IMG/VR virus record: IMGVR_UViG_3300009788_000182 | Location: 1 to 40,272 of that record | Direction: 5' to 3' (one strand) | DNA: 40,272 nt | Origin: a virus | In this document: positions 23,336-31,371 of the stretch, piece by piece | How the letters are laid out: every line of letters begins with the position of its first letter | Position numbering within the stretch: position 1 is the stretch's first letter | Notes under the pieces: model-generated | The model's input: the letters and a program-made list of their open reading frames with translations, nothing else | What the model was told of the DNA's origin: nothing | Databases searched by the model: none | Translations under genes and position numbers: made by a program

Positions 23336-23950
23336 ATGTCATCAGGCACACCTATAAACAGAATATTAGCAATGGATTGTGAAACTAGTGGAATATGCTG
23401 GGAAGCAAACAAATCACATTCCAATAAAACTCCAGCAACCGGAGTACAAGCTGTATCTTGGGGATTGGTAGTTGCCGACACTTCAGATTATAAGCCCATT
23501 GCTCAGATATATAGAGAAATAAAATGGAATGGCAAATCCCTCTGGGATGTTAAGGCTGAAAAGGTACATGGTCTATCTAAGGAATACCTAGAAGAACATG
23601 GGGTGGATGAAGAAGACGCCTTGATAGATATGGTTGAGTTCATCATGGAACACATAGGTGTCAAAAAGCCATTATATTGCCTTGGGCATAATTTAGTATC
23701 ATTTGACATACCCTTCTTCAAAGACATGCTATACCGCTACGGAATCAAAGGAATTAAGTTCGGCCATCGCCATTTTGACACTTTTGCCCTATCAATGGGC
23801 ACTGTTAAACAGTTTGATTCCCCGACGTTATTCAATCGTCTTGGGCTGAAAGATAGAAAGACACACAATTCTCTTGAAGATGCTTTACTTTCTCTGGAAG
23901 TTTATCGGCGTATAAGCATAGCATGGGAACAAATGCTGAAAGGAAAATAA
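23336..23950 (+). CDS. DnaQ-like DEDDh 3'-5' exonuclease
   Basis: 204 residues with the full DEDDh set: D14 and E16 in MDCETSG, D124 in GHNLVSFDIPFF, and H177/D182 in HNSLEDALLSL. The fold matches RNase T/DnaQ exonucleases that hydrolyse DNA or RNA from 3' ends with two metal ions. A 25-residue insertion (CWEANKSHSNKTPAT) follows the first motif. AGGAA precedes ATG 23336. It could act in proofreading, end trimming or nucleotide salvage. Confidence 0.9.
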   Translation: MSSGTPINRILAMDCETSGICWEANKSHSNKTPATGVQAVSWGLVVADTSDYKPIAQIYREIKWNGKSLWDVKAEKVHGLSKEYLEEHGVDEEDALIDMVEFIMEHIGVKKPLYCLGHNLVSFDIPFFKDMLYRYGIKGIKFGHRHFDTFALSMGTVKQFDSPTLFNRLGLKDRKTHNSLEDALLSLEVYRRISIAWEQMLKGK

Positions 23951-24020
23951 ACCCACCAAAAGCGTAACATCTTTAATCCATTGGGGTAAATACTAATATA
24001 ATAACTATAAGTATCAGAGC

Positions 24021-24224
24021 ATGGATAAAGATGTTAAAGCAGAGTTGGATTCTCTTAGAGACGAAATCAACTCCATAAAAGATAGTAATAATCGACAAGT
24101 ACGTGTTATACGTGAGACCACACGTCGCCTTAACCTTGCTCTTAAACAGCTAAGAACAGCTAGAAATGAAATCAGGAATGCAAAGTATAATATTTCTGCT
24201 TTGAGTTCCAAAGTTTCCAGATAG
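24021..24224 (+). CDS. Small coiled-coil protein
   Basis: 67 residues, almost entirely heptad-like helix (AELDSLRDEINSIKDS, LNLALKQLRTARNEIRNAK). No membrane segment. It directly precedes the spanin pair and may belong to the lysis unit or be structural. The ribosome site is weak and no clear promoter is seen in the 70-nt gap before it. Confidence 0.65.
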   Translation: MDKDVKAELDSLRDEINSIKDSNNRQVRVIRETTRRLNLALKQLRTARNEIRNAKYNISALSSKVSR

Positions 24225-24239
24225 TAACCGGAGAGCATA

Positions 24240-24650
24240 ATGATAAGTATGATCCTTAAAATGTTTGGGGGCAACCAAGCTATGGCTATTGGGGCCGCAA
24301 TTTTACTTGCTGTTGTAGGTGGCTATATTGGTTTGCTTAAATGGGACATACACAGTCTTAAAGCTGACAAAGCTAAATTGAAAGTACAGGTTGTTGAGTT
24401 GAAACTTGATGTGGAAAGGGAGAAGGCTAACACTCGTGAATGTATTGGTAAGATCGAATCAACAAACAACCATATCAATGATTTGAAGGAAGCAAATACT
24501 AATCGTACTGAAATAATTGGTATGCTGGAAGATAATATTAAGGCTGTCAAGGAAGTCACGGAAATACGTGTTAATGAAATAGAAGCCATTGCCACCCCGA
24601 TCAACTGTGAAGAAACCATGGCTCTGTTGAGAGGGGGAATAACACAATGA
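24240..24650 (+). CDS. Inner-membrane spanin (Rz-like)
   Basis: 136 residues. One N-terminal membrane segment (about 14-33, MAIGAAILLAVVGGYIGLL) is followed by a long periplasmic coiled coil (about 35-115), the architecture of Rz-type i-spanins that join inner and outer membranes after peptidoglycan is cut. GGAGAG precedes ATG 24240. It overlaps by 4 nt a lipoprotein gene, the usual spanin arrangement. The call rests on architecture and context. Confidence 0.7.
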   Translation: MISMILKMFGGNQAMAIGAAILLAVVGGYIGLLKWDIHSLKADKAKLKVQVVELKLDVEREKANTRECIGKIESTNNHINDLKEANTNRTEIIGMLEDNIKAVKEVTEIRVNEIEAIATPINCEETMALLRGGITQ

Positions 24651-25375
24651 GAATTTTATTTCTAGTAATTCCAATCATTTTATCTATTGGCTGTGCCACG
24701 AAAGAACCTAAAGTTATCACAAAGCATGAGTACCATGATGTTTTGGTGCCTGTATCAAATGTGCCTGTTCCACCAAACACTGATTGCCCCATTGATGCCC
24801 TTAAGGTTATAAATCGTGATGTAAGTGACGGTGAGGTAGCCAAGGCATACAGAATTGCTATCCTACAGTTACGTGACTGCTCAAATCTTAGACAAAAGGT
24901 CATTGATAAGTATAGAGAAATAGCTAAGGAAGATGCAACTAAAATAAATGACATGGAAACTATTCCTGCTTCTGCCTCTGTACCGTTTGGTTCTTCTGGC
25001 CCGATAGTAAACCCGGCATCTGTTGATGGTGATATTGATAGAGCCCATGTAGAATTAGATCAGGCACTTGCTGAATTTAATGCCGTGGTGGATTCTGCTG
25101 CAAAAACACTGAAACAGAAGGTTAATGATAAATATAAAGGACTAGAAAGGGTTAGTGCACCAGTAAGTGCATCAGAACCAATAGTTACCCCATCATCTGG
25201 TGGTTTTAATAGTGAGTATCCAGAAGATGAATTAAGGAAGGAGCTTGGTCTTGGGCCTGCTGGTAGTGCTGCTCCAATGAGTAGTGCTCCACCACCGAAA
25301 ACGGGAAGCAATGCCTTTGATAGTATAACATCAGAATTTACTGATCTATCTGGGAAGGATTACAAAATAGAATGA
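24647..25375 (+). CDS. Outer-membrane lipoprotein spanin (Rz1-like)
   Basis: 242 residues. A lipoprotein signal (MRILFLVIPIILSIGC) has a lipobox with Cys16 as the acylation site. The mature part contains a polar helical region and Pro/Ser-rich stretches near the C-terminus (APMSSAPPPKT). Rz1-type o-spanins are usually shorter (about 60-150 aa), so the long tail is unusual. A 4-nt overlap (ATGA) with the i-spanin gene supports pairing. Confidence 0.65.
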   Translation: MRILFLVIPIILSIGCATKEPKVITKHEYHDVLVPVSNVPVPPNTDCPIDALKVINRDVSDGEVAKAYRIAILQLRDCSNLRQKVIDKYREIAKEDATKINDMETIPASASVPFGSSGPIVNPASVDGDIDRAHVELDQALAEFNAVVDSAAKTLKQKVNDKYKGLERVSAPVSASEPIVTPSSGGFNSEYPEDELRKELGLGPAGSAAPMSSAPPPKTGSNAFDSITSEFTDLSGKDYKIE

Positions 25376-25773
25376 GAATATTTGAAGAATATACGAAGAA
25401 GGAAGGCCAAATTATCCTAGATAGTTATGAGCACCCGGATGGTACTAAGTTTTACTGGCTCATGAATGAAGCTATGGGCAAAGTATCGTTCGCCACCAAA
25501 AGTAAAGCCGGTATCAAAGGATTCAAAGATTTCTTGAGTAAGCACCCGTATATGACAGGTATGGCAGTTGGTGTTGGTATCAATGCCCTTGATTCCTATC
25601 GAACTAACAAAAGATTAACAACTAGATTTTTTGCAAATAACCAAATTGAACGTGACCTTTACAGAAATGTAGCAAAGGATTTAGTTAATACCGGTAAATA
25701 TACCATGGTAAAGAATGGCAAGCGAATTGCCAATGGCTGGCTCTGGGAACTCAAGCGCAAGGGGCTATACTGA
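25372..25773 (+). CDS. Hypothetical protein, CTS-like N-terminus
   Basis: 133 residues. It begins MRIFEEYTKKEGQ, then a strand pair (HPDGTKFYWLMNE), a glycine-rich segment HPYMTGMAVGVGINALDSY (about 60-78) and a basic C-terminus (WLWELKRKGLY). It overlaps the lipoprotein gene by 4 nt. Function unknown; it could be membrane-associated or an internal head protein. Confidence 0.65.
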   Translation: MRIFEEYTKKEGQIILDSYEHPDGTKFYWLMNEAMGKVSFATKSKAGIKGFKDFLSKHPYMTGMAVGVGINALDSYRTNKRLTTRFFANNQIERDLYRNVAKDLVNTGKYTMVKNGKRIANGWLWELKRKGLY

Positions 25774-26108
25774 TGAGACATTTATTGGAGATCATGGAAC
25801 TGACTGAAAATAAAAAGGAAGACGAGAAAAGAGCAGTTTTTAAAGAAACTGATCCCGAGGCCCCGTTTCCTAATGATACCATGAGCGCCCTTAAACGAGA
25901 AATTAATACCGGAGCTAAAGATTTGGAGACACAGTGGGAAAATGCTCTAGCTCTTATAGACCACGCATTTAAAATACTAGAGATACCAAAACCGCGTCCA
26001 AGCCAAAAATCTAGATGGAATCAGCACACTACTTTGATTGCTGATTCAGTTAAACAATTATATGATGCCCGTGGGTTAGAAGGTAGTTGGAGAACTACTA
26101 ATACATGA
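25773..26108 (+). CDS. Small helical protein, CTS-like N-terminus
   Basis: 111 residues, starting MRHLLEIMELTENKK. It is highly charged at first, then helical (NALALIDHAFKILEI) and basic near KPRPSQKSRW. Start ATG 25773 overlaps the preceding stop by one base. Function unknown. Confidence 0.65.
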   Translation: MRHLLEIMELTENKKEDEKRAVFKETDPEAPFPNDTMSALKREINTGAKDLETQWENALALIDHAFKILEIPKPRPSQKSRWNQHTTLIADSVKQLYDARGLEGSWRTTNT

Positions 26109-26142
26109 TATTATGGATTTAGATATAGAAACAACCCTTATC

Positions 26143-26150
26143 AATAAATA
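26143..26150 (+). promoter_or_regulatory. Candidate late promoter (AATAAATA)
   Basis: One mismatch from TATAAATA, in the 67-nt gap before the large acidic protein gene and 25 nt upstream of its ATG (26176), leaving room for the AGAGG ribosome site. Confidence 0.3.
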
Positions 26151-26175
26151 GAATAAAGAACAGAGGTTTCGTACT

Positions 26176-28212
26176 ATGGACAAACAATTACGCAGATTAC
26201 TTGAGTTATCCGGGCAACTTGGTAAAAATGAAATCGTGAAAAATCTTCAGGAAAGCCATGGTGACTCCGAGTCTTTAGACCATCAAGGTCCATTAGTTGG
26301 TCTTGAAGGCCCGTTCACGATGAAAAATGGCCGGGTTGTATACTATAACATCAATGAACAGAAGTATTATGACCGTATTACTGAACAATATCTTAATGAA
26401 AATGAAATAACAGCTTTGGAAGATGACACGCCGTTTAATAATGGTGTAATACTACATGCTACTCGTGGTGAAGAGAAGATTAATCTTCGTTTGGAAGGTA
26501 TGATGGCAATGCTCCCCATGGCAACTATGTTGAGAAGGAATGGCTATGGTAACTTCGAAATGACAGGAGAAGATGGAGAACGTGGCTCAATGCCTGACAT
26601 GGATGACGAAGATCCAGATATGGACGGTGAGCCCGATATGGATCGTGCGGAACCAGATATGGAACCAGAACCAGACACAGATGTTGATATGGATGATATG
26701 GACGGCGGTGATAGCCATGACGCTAAGATGGATACTCTTGCTGCGAAGGCAGAAGAACTAGCAGACCTAGCTAAAGATGTTGCAAGTGATGGTGAGAAGG
26801 AAGAAGAACCGGAGATGGATGTGGAACCCGACATGGAACCTGAGATGGAACCCGATGCGGAAGAGCCTGATTTGGGTGATGAAATGGGTGACGCAGAAGA
26901 TGATGGGCCTGAGATGGAAATGAGAGACGGAAGAACTGAAAAGAGAACACCATCCTTATCCAAAACTTGGGACAAATCCAACAAAAGGCGGCTGAATGTA
27001 AAAGATCGTCAAGAACGTAGAAAAGATCTGACTCGTTTCATGGGTATAAAACCAATATCATCTATGGGTTTACGTAGAGAAGGTGAGGAAGGCGGAATCA
27101 TAAGTAGCCTCATTGCCGAAAACAGCCCCGACGGTCAATGGCACTCAGACACCATGAAGAAACTTGCCGGATATTCCGAAGATGAACTAAAGTTTGTCAT
27201 TAAGGATGCTGGTGAAGCAGGCGAGTTAGCTGATAAGATGGGCAACGAAGAACAATCCGGCAAGTATGCGGATGAAATTCATTACGCAACCATGGAACTT
27301 AGAAAGCGTCAACAGGCAGCTATGGGTGAAGGCGAAGAAGTGGACGAAACCACGGAACATAAGAAAGGTAGTAAGCATACTAGTGCGTGGAAACCAACTT
27401 CAGCAGAAGATAAGAAATCATCAAATAAGGGTAGTCGTAAAGACGCCAAAAATGTTATACGTAACGACCTTAAGGAAGAGGAAGAACTTGAAGAACGTGC
27501 TCTTTCTGATGATGAAACAGCCAAGCTAGACCGCCTCAAGAAGAAGCATGAAGGTGGACCAATGTGGAAAGGTATCGTGGATGAGTATGGTGAAGAAAAG
27601 GGCAAAGATGTTTTCTATGGCAAATTAACAAAGATGGCTAAGGAAGGTGTGGAAGAACTTGAAGAGGAAGTGACCGAAGACGACGTGAGGAAGGTAATGG
27701 CCCAGCAAAAGAAGGAGGCACTTGCTAAGTATGCTAAGTCAAAGGACGCTGCTGACGCAACTGCCGCACGTAAGACCGGTGCTACTTCTGCCGAACTACA
27801 GAAAGCCGTTGATACTAAGGTTGAAGAAGCTGTTGATGCTACTTTTGTTGACAACAGTTCTATGCCAGCCAATGCTGTCGATGATATGGTTCAAAAGGCA
27901 GAGCGCACTGGTCAAGCTGACCGCGTTGGCACCAAGAACAAAACACCGGCTGAAGTGATGACGGCCATCAACACACGTATCAAAGAACTTGAAGCAGCAA
28001 TTGACAGATATGACGAGAAGGGCTTCAATGATGGTGGTGTCAAACCTAATGCAATAGAGGCTCTTGAGAAAATTAAAGAGCATCTGCAAAAGAATGACCA
28101 TGAAGGATTCATGGCAGCACAAATATACTTTACTACGCTGATGAGCCCAATTTGGGATTTGCTACCAGCACAAATGGTAAATTATCTGGCAAAGGGAAGT
28201 GACAGCGAATAA
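26176..28212 (+). CDS. Large acidic low-complexity protein, possible head or scaffold-related
   Basis: 678 residues. N-terminus MDKQLRRLLELSGQLGKNE (helical, CTS-like), then a small folded part (GRVVYYNINEQKYYD). A long Asp/Glu/Met/Pro-rich stretch (about 130-250, repeats like EPDMEPEPD) follows, then charged helical regions including AGYSEDELKFVIKDAGEAG, and a C-terminal globular domain (about 590-670). It is longer than T4 scaffold gp22 (269 aa). Its acidity and N-terminus suggest a capsid-internal or scaffolding role, inferred only. It is followed by a strong terminator. Confidence 0.8.
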   Translation: MDKQLRRLLELSGQLGKNEIVKNLQESHGDSESLDHQGPLVGLEGPFTMKNGRVVYYNINEQKYYDRITEQYLNENEITALEDDTPFNNGVILHATRGEEKINLRLEGMMAMLPMATMLRRNGYGNFEMTGEDGERGSMPDMDDEDPDMDGEPDMDRAEPDMEPEPDTDVDMDDMDGGDSHDAKMDTLAAKAEELADLAKDVASDGEKEEEPEMDVEPDMEPEMEPDAEEPDLGDEMGDAEDDGPEMEMRDGRTEKRTPSLSKTWDKSNKRRLNVKDRQERRKDLTRFMGIKPISSMGLRREGEEGGIISSLIAENSPDGQWHSDTMKKLAGYSEDELKFVIKDAGEAGELADKMGNEEQSGKYADEIHYATMELRKRQQAAMGEGEEVDETTEHKKGSKHTSAWKPTSAEDKKSSNKGSRKDAKNVIRNDLKEEEELEERALSDDETAKLDRLKKKHEGGPMWKGIVDEYGEEKGKDVFYGKLTKMAKEGVEELEEEVTEDDVRKVMAQQKKEALAKYAKSKDAADATAARKTGATSAELQKAVDTKVEEAVDATFVDNSSMPANAVDDMVQKAERTGQADRVGTKNKTPAEVMTAINTRIKELEAAIDRYDEKGFNDGGVKPNAIEALEKIKEHLQKNDHEGFMAAQIYFTTLMSPIWDLLPAQMVNYLAKGSDSE

Positions 28213-28235
28213 TTGTTCTTTAACAACAGAGAATT

Positions 28236-28261
28236 AAAAAGGGGCCTTATGGCCCCTTTTT
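28236..28261 (+). terminator. Bidirectional-type terminator 1 flanking the sulfotransferase
   Basis: AAAAA-GGGGCC-TTAT-GGCCCC-TTTTT: a 6-bp GC stem extended by an A/T tract on both sides. Confidence 0.9.
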
Positions 28262-28269
28262 AATAAATA
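28262..28269 (+). promoter_or_regulatory. Late-promoter-like AATAAATA before the sulfotransferase
   Basis: One mismatch from TATAAATA, directly after terminator 1 and 6 nt before ATG 28276. Being right behind a terminator, some promoter is needed here, but the spacing to the ATG is very short. Confidence 0.3.
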
Positions 28270-28275
28270 TCTTTT

Positions 28276-28890
28276 ATGGAATATCTTGTAGTTGGTACTG
28301 GTAGAAGTGGTACAGGGTTTATGAGTAGGTTACTTACCATGAACGGTATTCCCTGTGGGCATGAAAAGGTTTTTAAAATTAGACTTCCTAATGTAGATTA
28401 TGCAGAATGTATAAGATCTACACGTTTGAGGGGAGAAAGCAGTTGGCTTGCAGCACCTCATTTGGATGATATTAAAACATCTATGGCACCAGATTTACAG
28501 GTTATACAAATTACCAGAAATCCTATAAAAGTGATTAAATCATTTATTGCGTTGACGGTTAATACCAGTAATACAAATAAATCATTTGTTCCATACATTC
28601 CATTTTTAGAAAGTGATGATATGTTTGATGTACTAATACAATATTATATTTCATGGTATCGTTTTATTGAAAAACACGCTGAAATCACATTAGATATAGA
28701 TAACTTTGATTATGATTTATTATCATCATTTTTAGGAAAACCTATGAGACATCTAGATGAAATTATTAATACAAAAGATAATCTTAAAAAGGTAAAAATT
28801 AGTTGGGAAGTAATAGAATATGCTATTCAATCATCCTACAAATACCCTGAATTGAAAAAACTGTGTGAAGAATATAATTTTGTTGTTTAA
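28276..28890 (+). CDS. Sulfotransferase-like P-loop protein (auxiliary gene)
   Basis: 204 residues. N-terminal VGTGRSGTGFMSRLL (about 6-20) is the 5'-phosphosulfate-binding loop type of PAPS-dependent sulfotransferases. VIQITRNPIKVIKSF (about 76-90) matches the R-x-P...S 3'-phosphate site. The family moves sulfate from PAPS to alcohols, sugars or proteins. The gene is visibly more AT-rich than its neighbours and stands alone between two near-identical terminators. It may modify host surface or phage glycans; substrate unknown. No good Shine-Dalgarno is visible. Confidence 0.75.
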   Translation: MEYLVVGTGRSGTGFMSRLLTMNGIPCGHEKVFKIRLPNVDYAECIRSTRLRGESSWLAAPHLDDIKTSMAPDLQVIQITRNPIKVIKSFIALTVNTSNTNKSFVPYIPFLESDDMFDVLIQYYISWYRFIEKHAEITLDIDNFDYDLLSSFLGKPMRHLDEIINTKDNLKKVKISWEVIEYAIQSSYKYPELKKLCEEYNFVV

Positions 28891-28893
28891 TAG

Positions 28894-28918
28894 AAAAGGG
28901 GCCTTGTGGCCCCTTTTT
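28894..28918. terminator. Bidirectional terminator 2 flanking the sulfotransferase
   Basis: AAAA-GGGGCC-TTGT-GGCCCC-TTTTT, a one-base-different copy of terminator 1. It lies between the convergent sulfotransferase gene and the minus-strand gene ending at 28917 and can serve both. Confidence 0.9.
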
Positions 28919-29906
28919 ATTTCTTCTTGGAAGTTTTTCTAATAGCGTCCTTAACTATTTTATTTTTCTTACGGCGTTCATTAAGTTTTTTCATCCCCTC
29001 GATTTCATCAAAGAATTTATCCGGTTCTTGTGTTTCCATAACATCTATGGCTATTTCTGAGGAAGGTGTTTCCTTTGGGTTATTGATGGAGGACAATATA
29101 TCTTTAACCCTTTGGTTGGGATCAATAGTATCTTCAATAACCTTTTCTTTCTTTTTGGTAGACGGTTTTTTAGTTTTTGCTCTTTTGCTTGGAACTGGTT
29201 TCTTTTTAACAGCCGTTACTTCCGGGGTTACTACTGGGGGTGCCTCTACGGTAACTTCTATAGTAGCCTCTATGGGTGTGTCATCAACCTGAACTTCGTC
29301 CTTTTTAGTTTCCTCTTCGGTTGTAGGTTTTATTTTAGAACGAACACTCTTTGGCAATTCAGTTGGATATATGGTAGGAAACTTTCTGTTTTGAAATTTT
29401 TCTTCAGCAAGGTCTTGTTTTGATTTAAAGAATGGAAATTTATCTCGATGTTCTGCTCTTTCCGCAATTATTTTCTTAACGGTATTGATGGTTTGTATTG
29501 GTGCCTTCCCATCATCCTCGTTTTCGTTCGCCAACGCTTTATCTTTCTTTACTACTTTCTCTTTCTTTGCTGGTTTTTCTTTAGCAGGCTCCATTTCTAC
29601 TGGAATTCCAGAAACTTTTATGATTTCAGCAGAAACAACATTAAGTTTACCAGTAACAGGCTCAAAGAAGAATTCATCTACAACTACGCATAAAGAAAAC
29701 TTGTACGAACCATTAGGTATCAACCCTTTAGGTATAGTAACAGACCATTTTCTATCTTCACCCTTTACACAGTTAACATTATACCGTATACCGGATGATA
29801 TCTCTGTTTGAAAAGAAGCTATGCTAGAACTCAAGTCCACACCAGTGGCAGTCATCTCAAATTCGAACGTGCTATCGATTTTTGAACTTATGGTTATGTT
29901 TTCCAT
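28917..29906 (-). CDS. Two-part protein: N-terminal beta domain and long Lys/Glu-rich tail
   Basis: 329 residues. The first 100 form a probable beta-sandwich (FEFEMTATGVDL, WSVTIPKGLIPNG, FFFEPVTGKLNV). The remainder is charged, low-complexity sequence with KKDKALANENEDDG, a PVPSKRAKTKKPSTKKK stretch and a basic tail. Such two-part proteins occur among T4-like head-associated proteins, but no family is recognised. Its stop lies in terminator 2, and its start overlaps the stop of the gene at 29906-30292. Confidence 0.75.
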   Translation of the reverse strand: MENITISSKIDSTFEFEMTATGVDLSSSIASFQTEISSGIRYNVNCVKGEDRKWSVTIPKGLIPNGSYKFSLCVVVDEFFFEPVTGKLNVVSAEIIKVSGIPVEMEPAKEKPAKKEKVVKKDKALANENEDDGKAPIQTINTVKKIIAERAEHRDKFPFFKSKQDLAEEKFQNRKFPTIYPTELPKSVRSKIKPTTEEETKKDEVQVDDTPIEATIEVTVEAPPVVTPEVTAVKKKPVPSKRAKTKKPSTKKKEKVIEDTIDPNQRVKDILSSINNPKETPSSEIAIDVMETQEPDKFFDEIEGMKKLNERRKKNKIVKDAIRKTSKKK

Positions 29907-30292
29907 TAATTGCTATTCTTTTTTGTAAATTGTGTCGTTATATTCTTGAATTTGCTCTTAAAATTTGTAATGCTTACACCCATATTTTGTAATGTTTTGT
30001 TGATAAAATTGGCTATTTCCACTATCTTATCACTTCCTTCCTTACTAACTATATATTCCCGGTAGATATCATTTTCCCCCATTTTAACCGTTATACACAC
30101 AAGCTTCTTAAGCTCTTGTTTTTCATCATCGTCATCCCTGTGAATAGGAAATGGTGCGCCAACCCCACCGGGCCTCATAGGATTTACGTCTCTTACCTCG
30201 ATAAAAATTTTAAGACGAAATGGTCCTAATATCATGGCAGTGCAATCACCACCTAGACCATTGGTAAGTATACCACCCAAAGAATCAGCCAT
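29906..30292 (-). CDS. Hypothetical protein, possible virion component
   Basis: 128 residues. The N-terminus is glycine-rich (MADSLGGILTNGLGGDC), followed by beta strands (FRLKIFIEVRDV) and a C-terminal helix. It overlaps neighbours on both sides by a single base, so the three minus-strand genes form one operon. Function unknown. Confidence 0.7.
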   Translation of the reverse strand: MADSLGGILTNGLGGDCTAMILGPFRLKIFIEVRDVNPMRPGGVGAPFPIHRDDDDEKQELKKLVCITVKMGENDIYREYIVSKEGSDKIVEIANFINKTLQNMGVSITNFKSKFKNITTQFTKKNSN

Positions 30293-30870
30293 TATTGTGG
30301 TACTCTTTCAGCAACCTCATCCACACTTGGTGAACCTGTACCGTCTAATAAATCAAATACCTGTAACGGTGTCAATCCATCATCATCAAATACTGTCAAG
30401 GTTTTAGCCAATTTATCTATTTTAGTCCTATTTGACTCATACTTAAGTAATGTTTGAACCAAAATAATTGCACTATCTACATCAATTCTTAATGCCGTGG
30501 TATCTGCTTGTGTAGCGGCAATCACAAATCCCAATGAACCAGCAGACAAGTGATCAGTGACCGTTTCATCTAACACGGCATCTGCAATATCTTCCTTGAA
30601 ACTCTCATTACCTGAAGCTTGGTATCTATCATTTCCGCTTAATGATCCCCCGCCATCCACTTTAACCACATAATCAATATCGGTGTCATACGTGGTGAAA
30701 TTATATTTGTATAACCCCTCTCCTATTTCGATCATGGACTCCCCATCTATGACCTTAGTGTGGCTAGTTGGAGTTACTGTCCATATATCAATTGTGGGCG
30801 TCAATCCGTCAGCCGGAACACCATCTGAAGTGAAGAATGAATTAATTAATGTGTCTACTTCTATAGCCAT
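30292..30870 (-). CDS. Probable virion (tail/appendage) protein
   Basis: 192 residues. The N-terminal beta part (VDTLINSFFTSDGVPADGLT) is followed by ADAVLDETVTDHLSAGSLG, a motif also ending the spike-like protein at 39493 (VWDEDLTGHDVADSAG). Then comes a helix and RTKIDKLAKTLTVFDDDGLT with PLQVFDLLD. This C-terminal signature is common in structural proteins of marine phages. A ribosome site AAAGGAA precedes the ATG on its strand. Confidence 0.75.
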   Translation of the reverse strand: MAIEVDTLINSFFTSDGVPADGLTPTIDIWTVTPTSHTKVIDGESMIEIGEGLYKYNFTTYDTDIDYVVKVDGGGSLSGNDRYQASGNESFKEDIADAVLDETVTDHLSAGSLGFVIAATQADTTALRIDVDSAIILVQTLLKYESNRTKIDKLAKTLTVFDDDGLTPLQVFDLLDGTGSPSVDEVAERVPQ

Positions 30871-30886
30871 ATCGGTTCCTTTATTT

Positions 30887-30894
30887 TATTTATC
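30887..30894 (-). promoter_or_regulatory. Candidate late promoter (GATAAATA) for the minus-strand operon
   Basis: On the minus strand GATAAATA lies 16 nt upstream of the ATG at 30870, with AAAGGAA between them. One mismatch from TATAAATA. Confidence 0.35.
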
Positions 30895-30959
30895 AAAAGC
30901 TACTGAAAAGGAGGCTTATATCTAATTTATGATATATATAGTTGTTCACTTTCATAGGG

Positions 30960-30967
30960 TATAAATA
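30960..30967 (+). promoter_or_regulatory. TATAAATA box before the plus-strand virion genes
   Basis: An exact TATAAATA in the divergent 102-nt gap, ending 5 nt before ATG 30973. It probably drives the downstream virion genes, and with such spacing the first gene would be leaderless or start at a later codon (ATG 30979). Confidence 0.35.
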
Positions 30968-30972
30968 GTGTT

Positions 30973-31257
30973 ATGGGAATGATATTTACACGAAAAATCG
31001 GAGGATCATCAGTCTCCTTTCTAGATATTTGGCTTGCAACCAAAGATGAAGTGGAGTTGGAAGGCATACCATTATCTGCCGCGTTTACCTATTTTGTAAA
31101 TAAAGCTGTGGAGACCATAACTAAGGGTTCCATCACAAAAACATTTACATATAGTCCTGATGCCACCGTAAACACTATCAATGACGGTACGTATTTAAAA
31201 ACATTTGTATACAACCCAGACAAAACGGTGGATGAGATACAGGTTTCAGTAATATGA
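30973..31257 (+). CDS. Small hypothetical protein upstream of virion genes
   Basis: 94 residues; ATG 30973 or 30979. The C-terminal half has an internal near-repeat (KTFTYSPDATVNTINDG and KTFVYNPDKTVDEI), suggesting a short beta-hairpin duplication. Probably a minor structural protein or chaperone for the next gene. Confidence 0.65.
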   Translation: MGMIFTRKIGGSSVSFLDIWLATKDEVELEGIPLSAAFTYFVNKAVETITKGSITKTFTYSPDATVNTINDGTYLKTFVYNPDKTVDEIQVSVI

Positions 31258-31371
31258 TTGGATTAAATAAAGCACCCCAAATGGAACACAATAAATAAAT
31301 AACATATGAAAACTATACAGTTATACGCATTGTTTGGCGAAGTAGGATGATTTGAAAAATAGGATTATACA

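Noticed and set aside
23951-24020. TATAAT at 23997 as promoter for the spanin unit
   Set aside because: No acceptable -35 at 16-18 nt spacing.
26544-26984. Long Ser/Pro-rich open frame on the minus strand
   Set aside because: It is the antisense of the Asp/Glu/Met/Pro repeats of the large acidic protein; low-complexity coding sequence keeps the opposite strand open. No ribosome site.
31306-31350. 14-codon frame starting MKTIQLYALF before the 31372 gene
   Set aside because: Too short, no ribosome site, no similarity to a known leader; kept only as a possible leader peptide.
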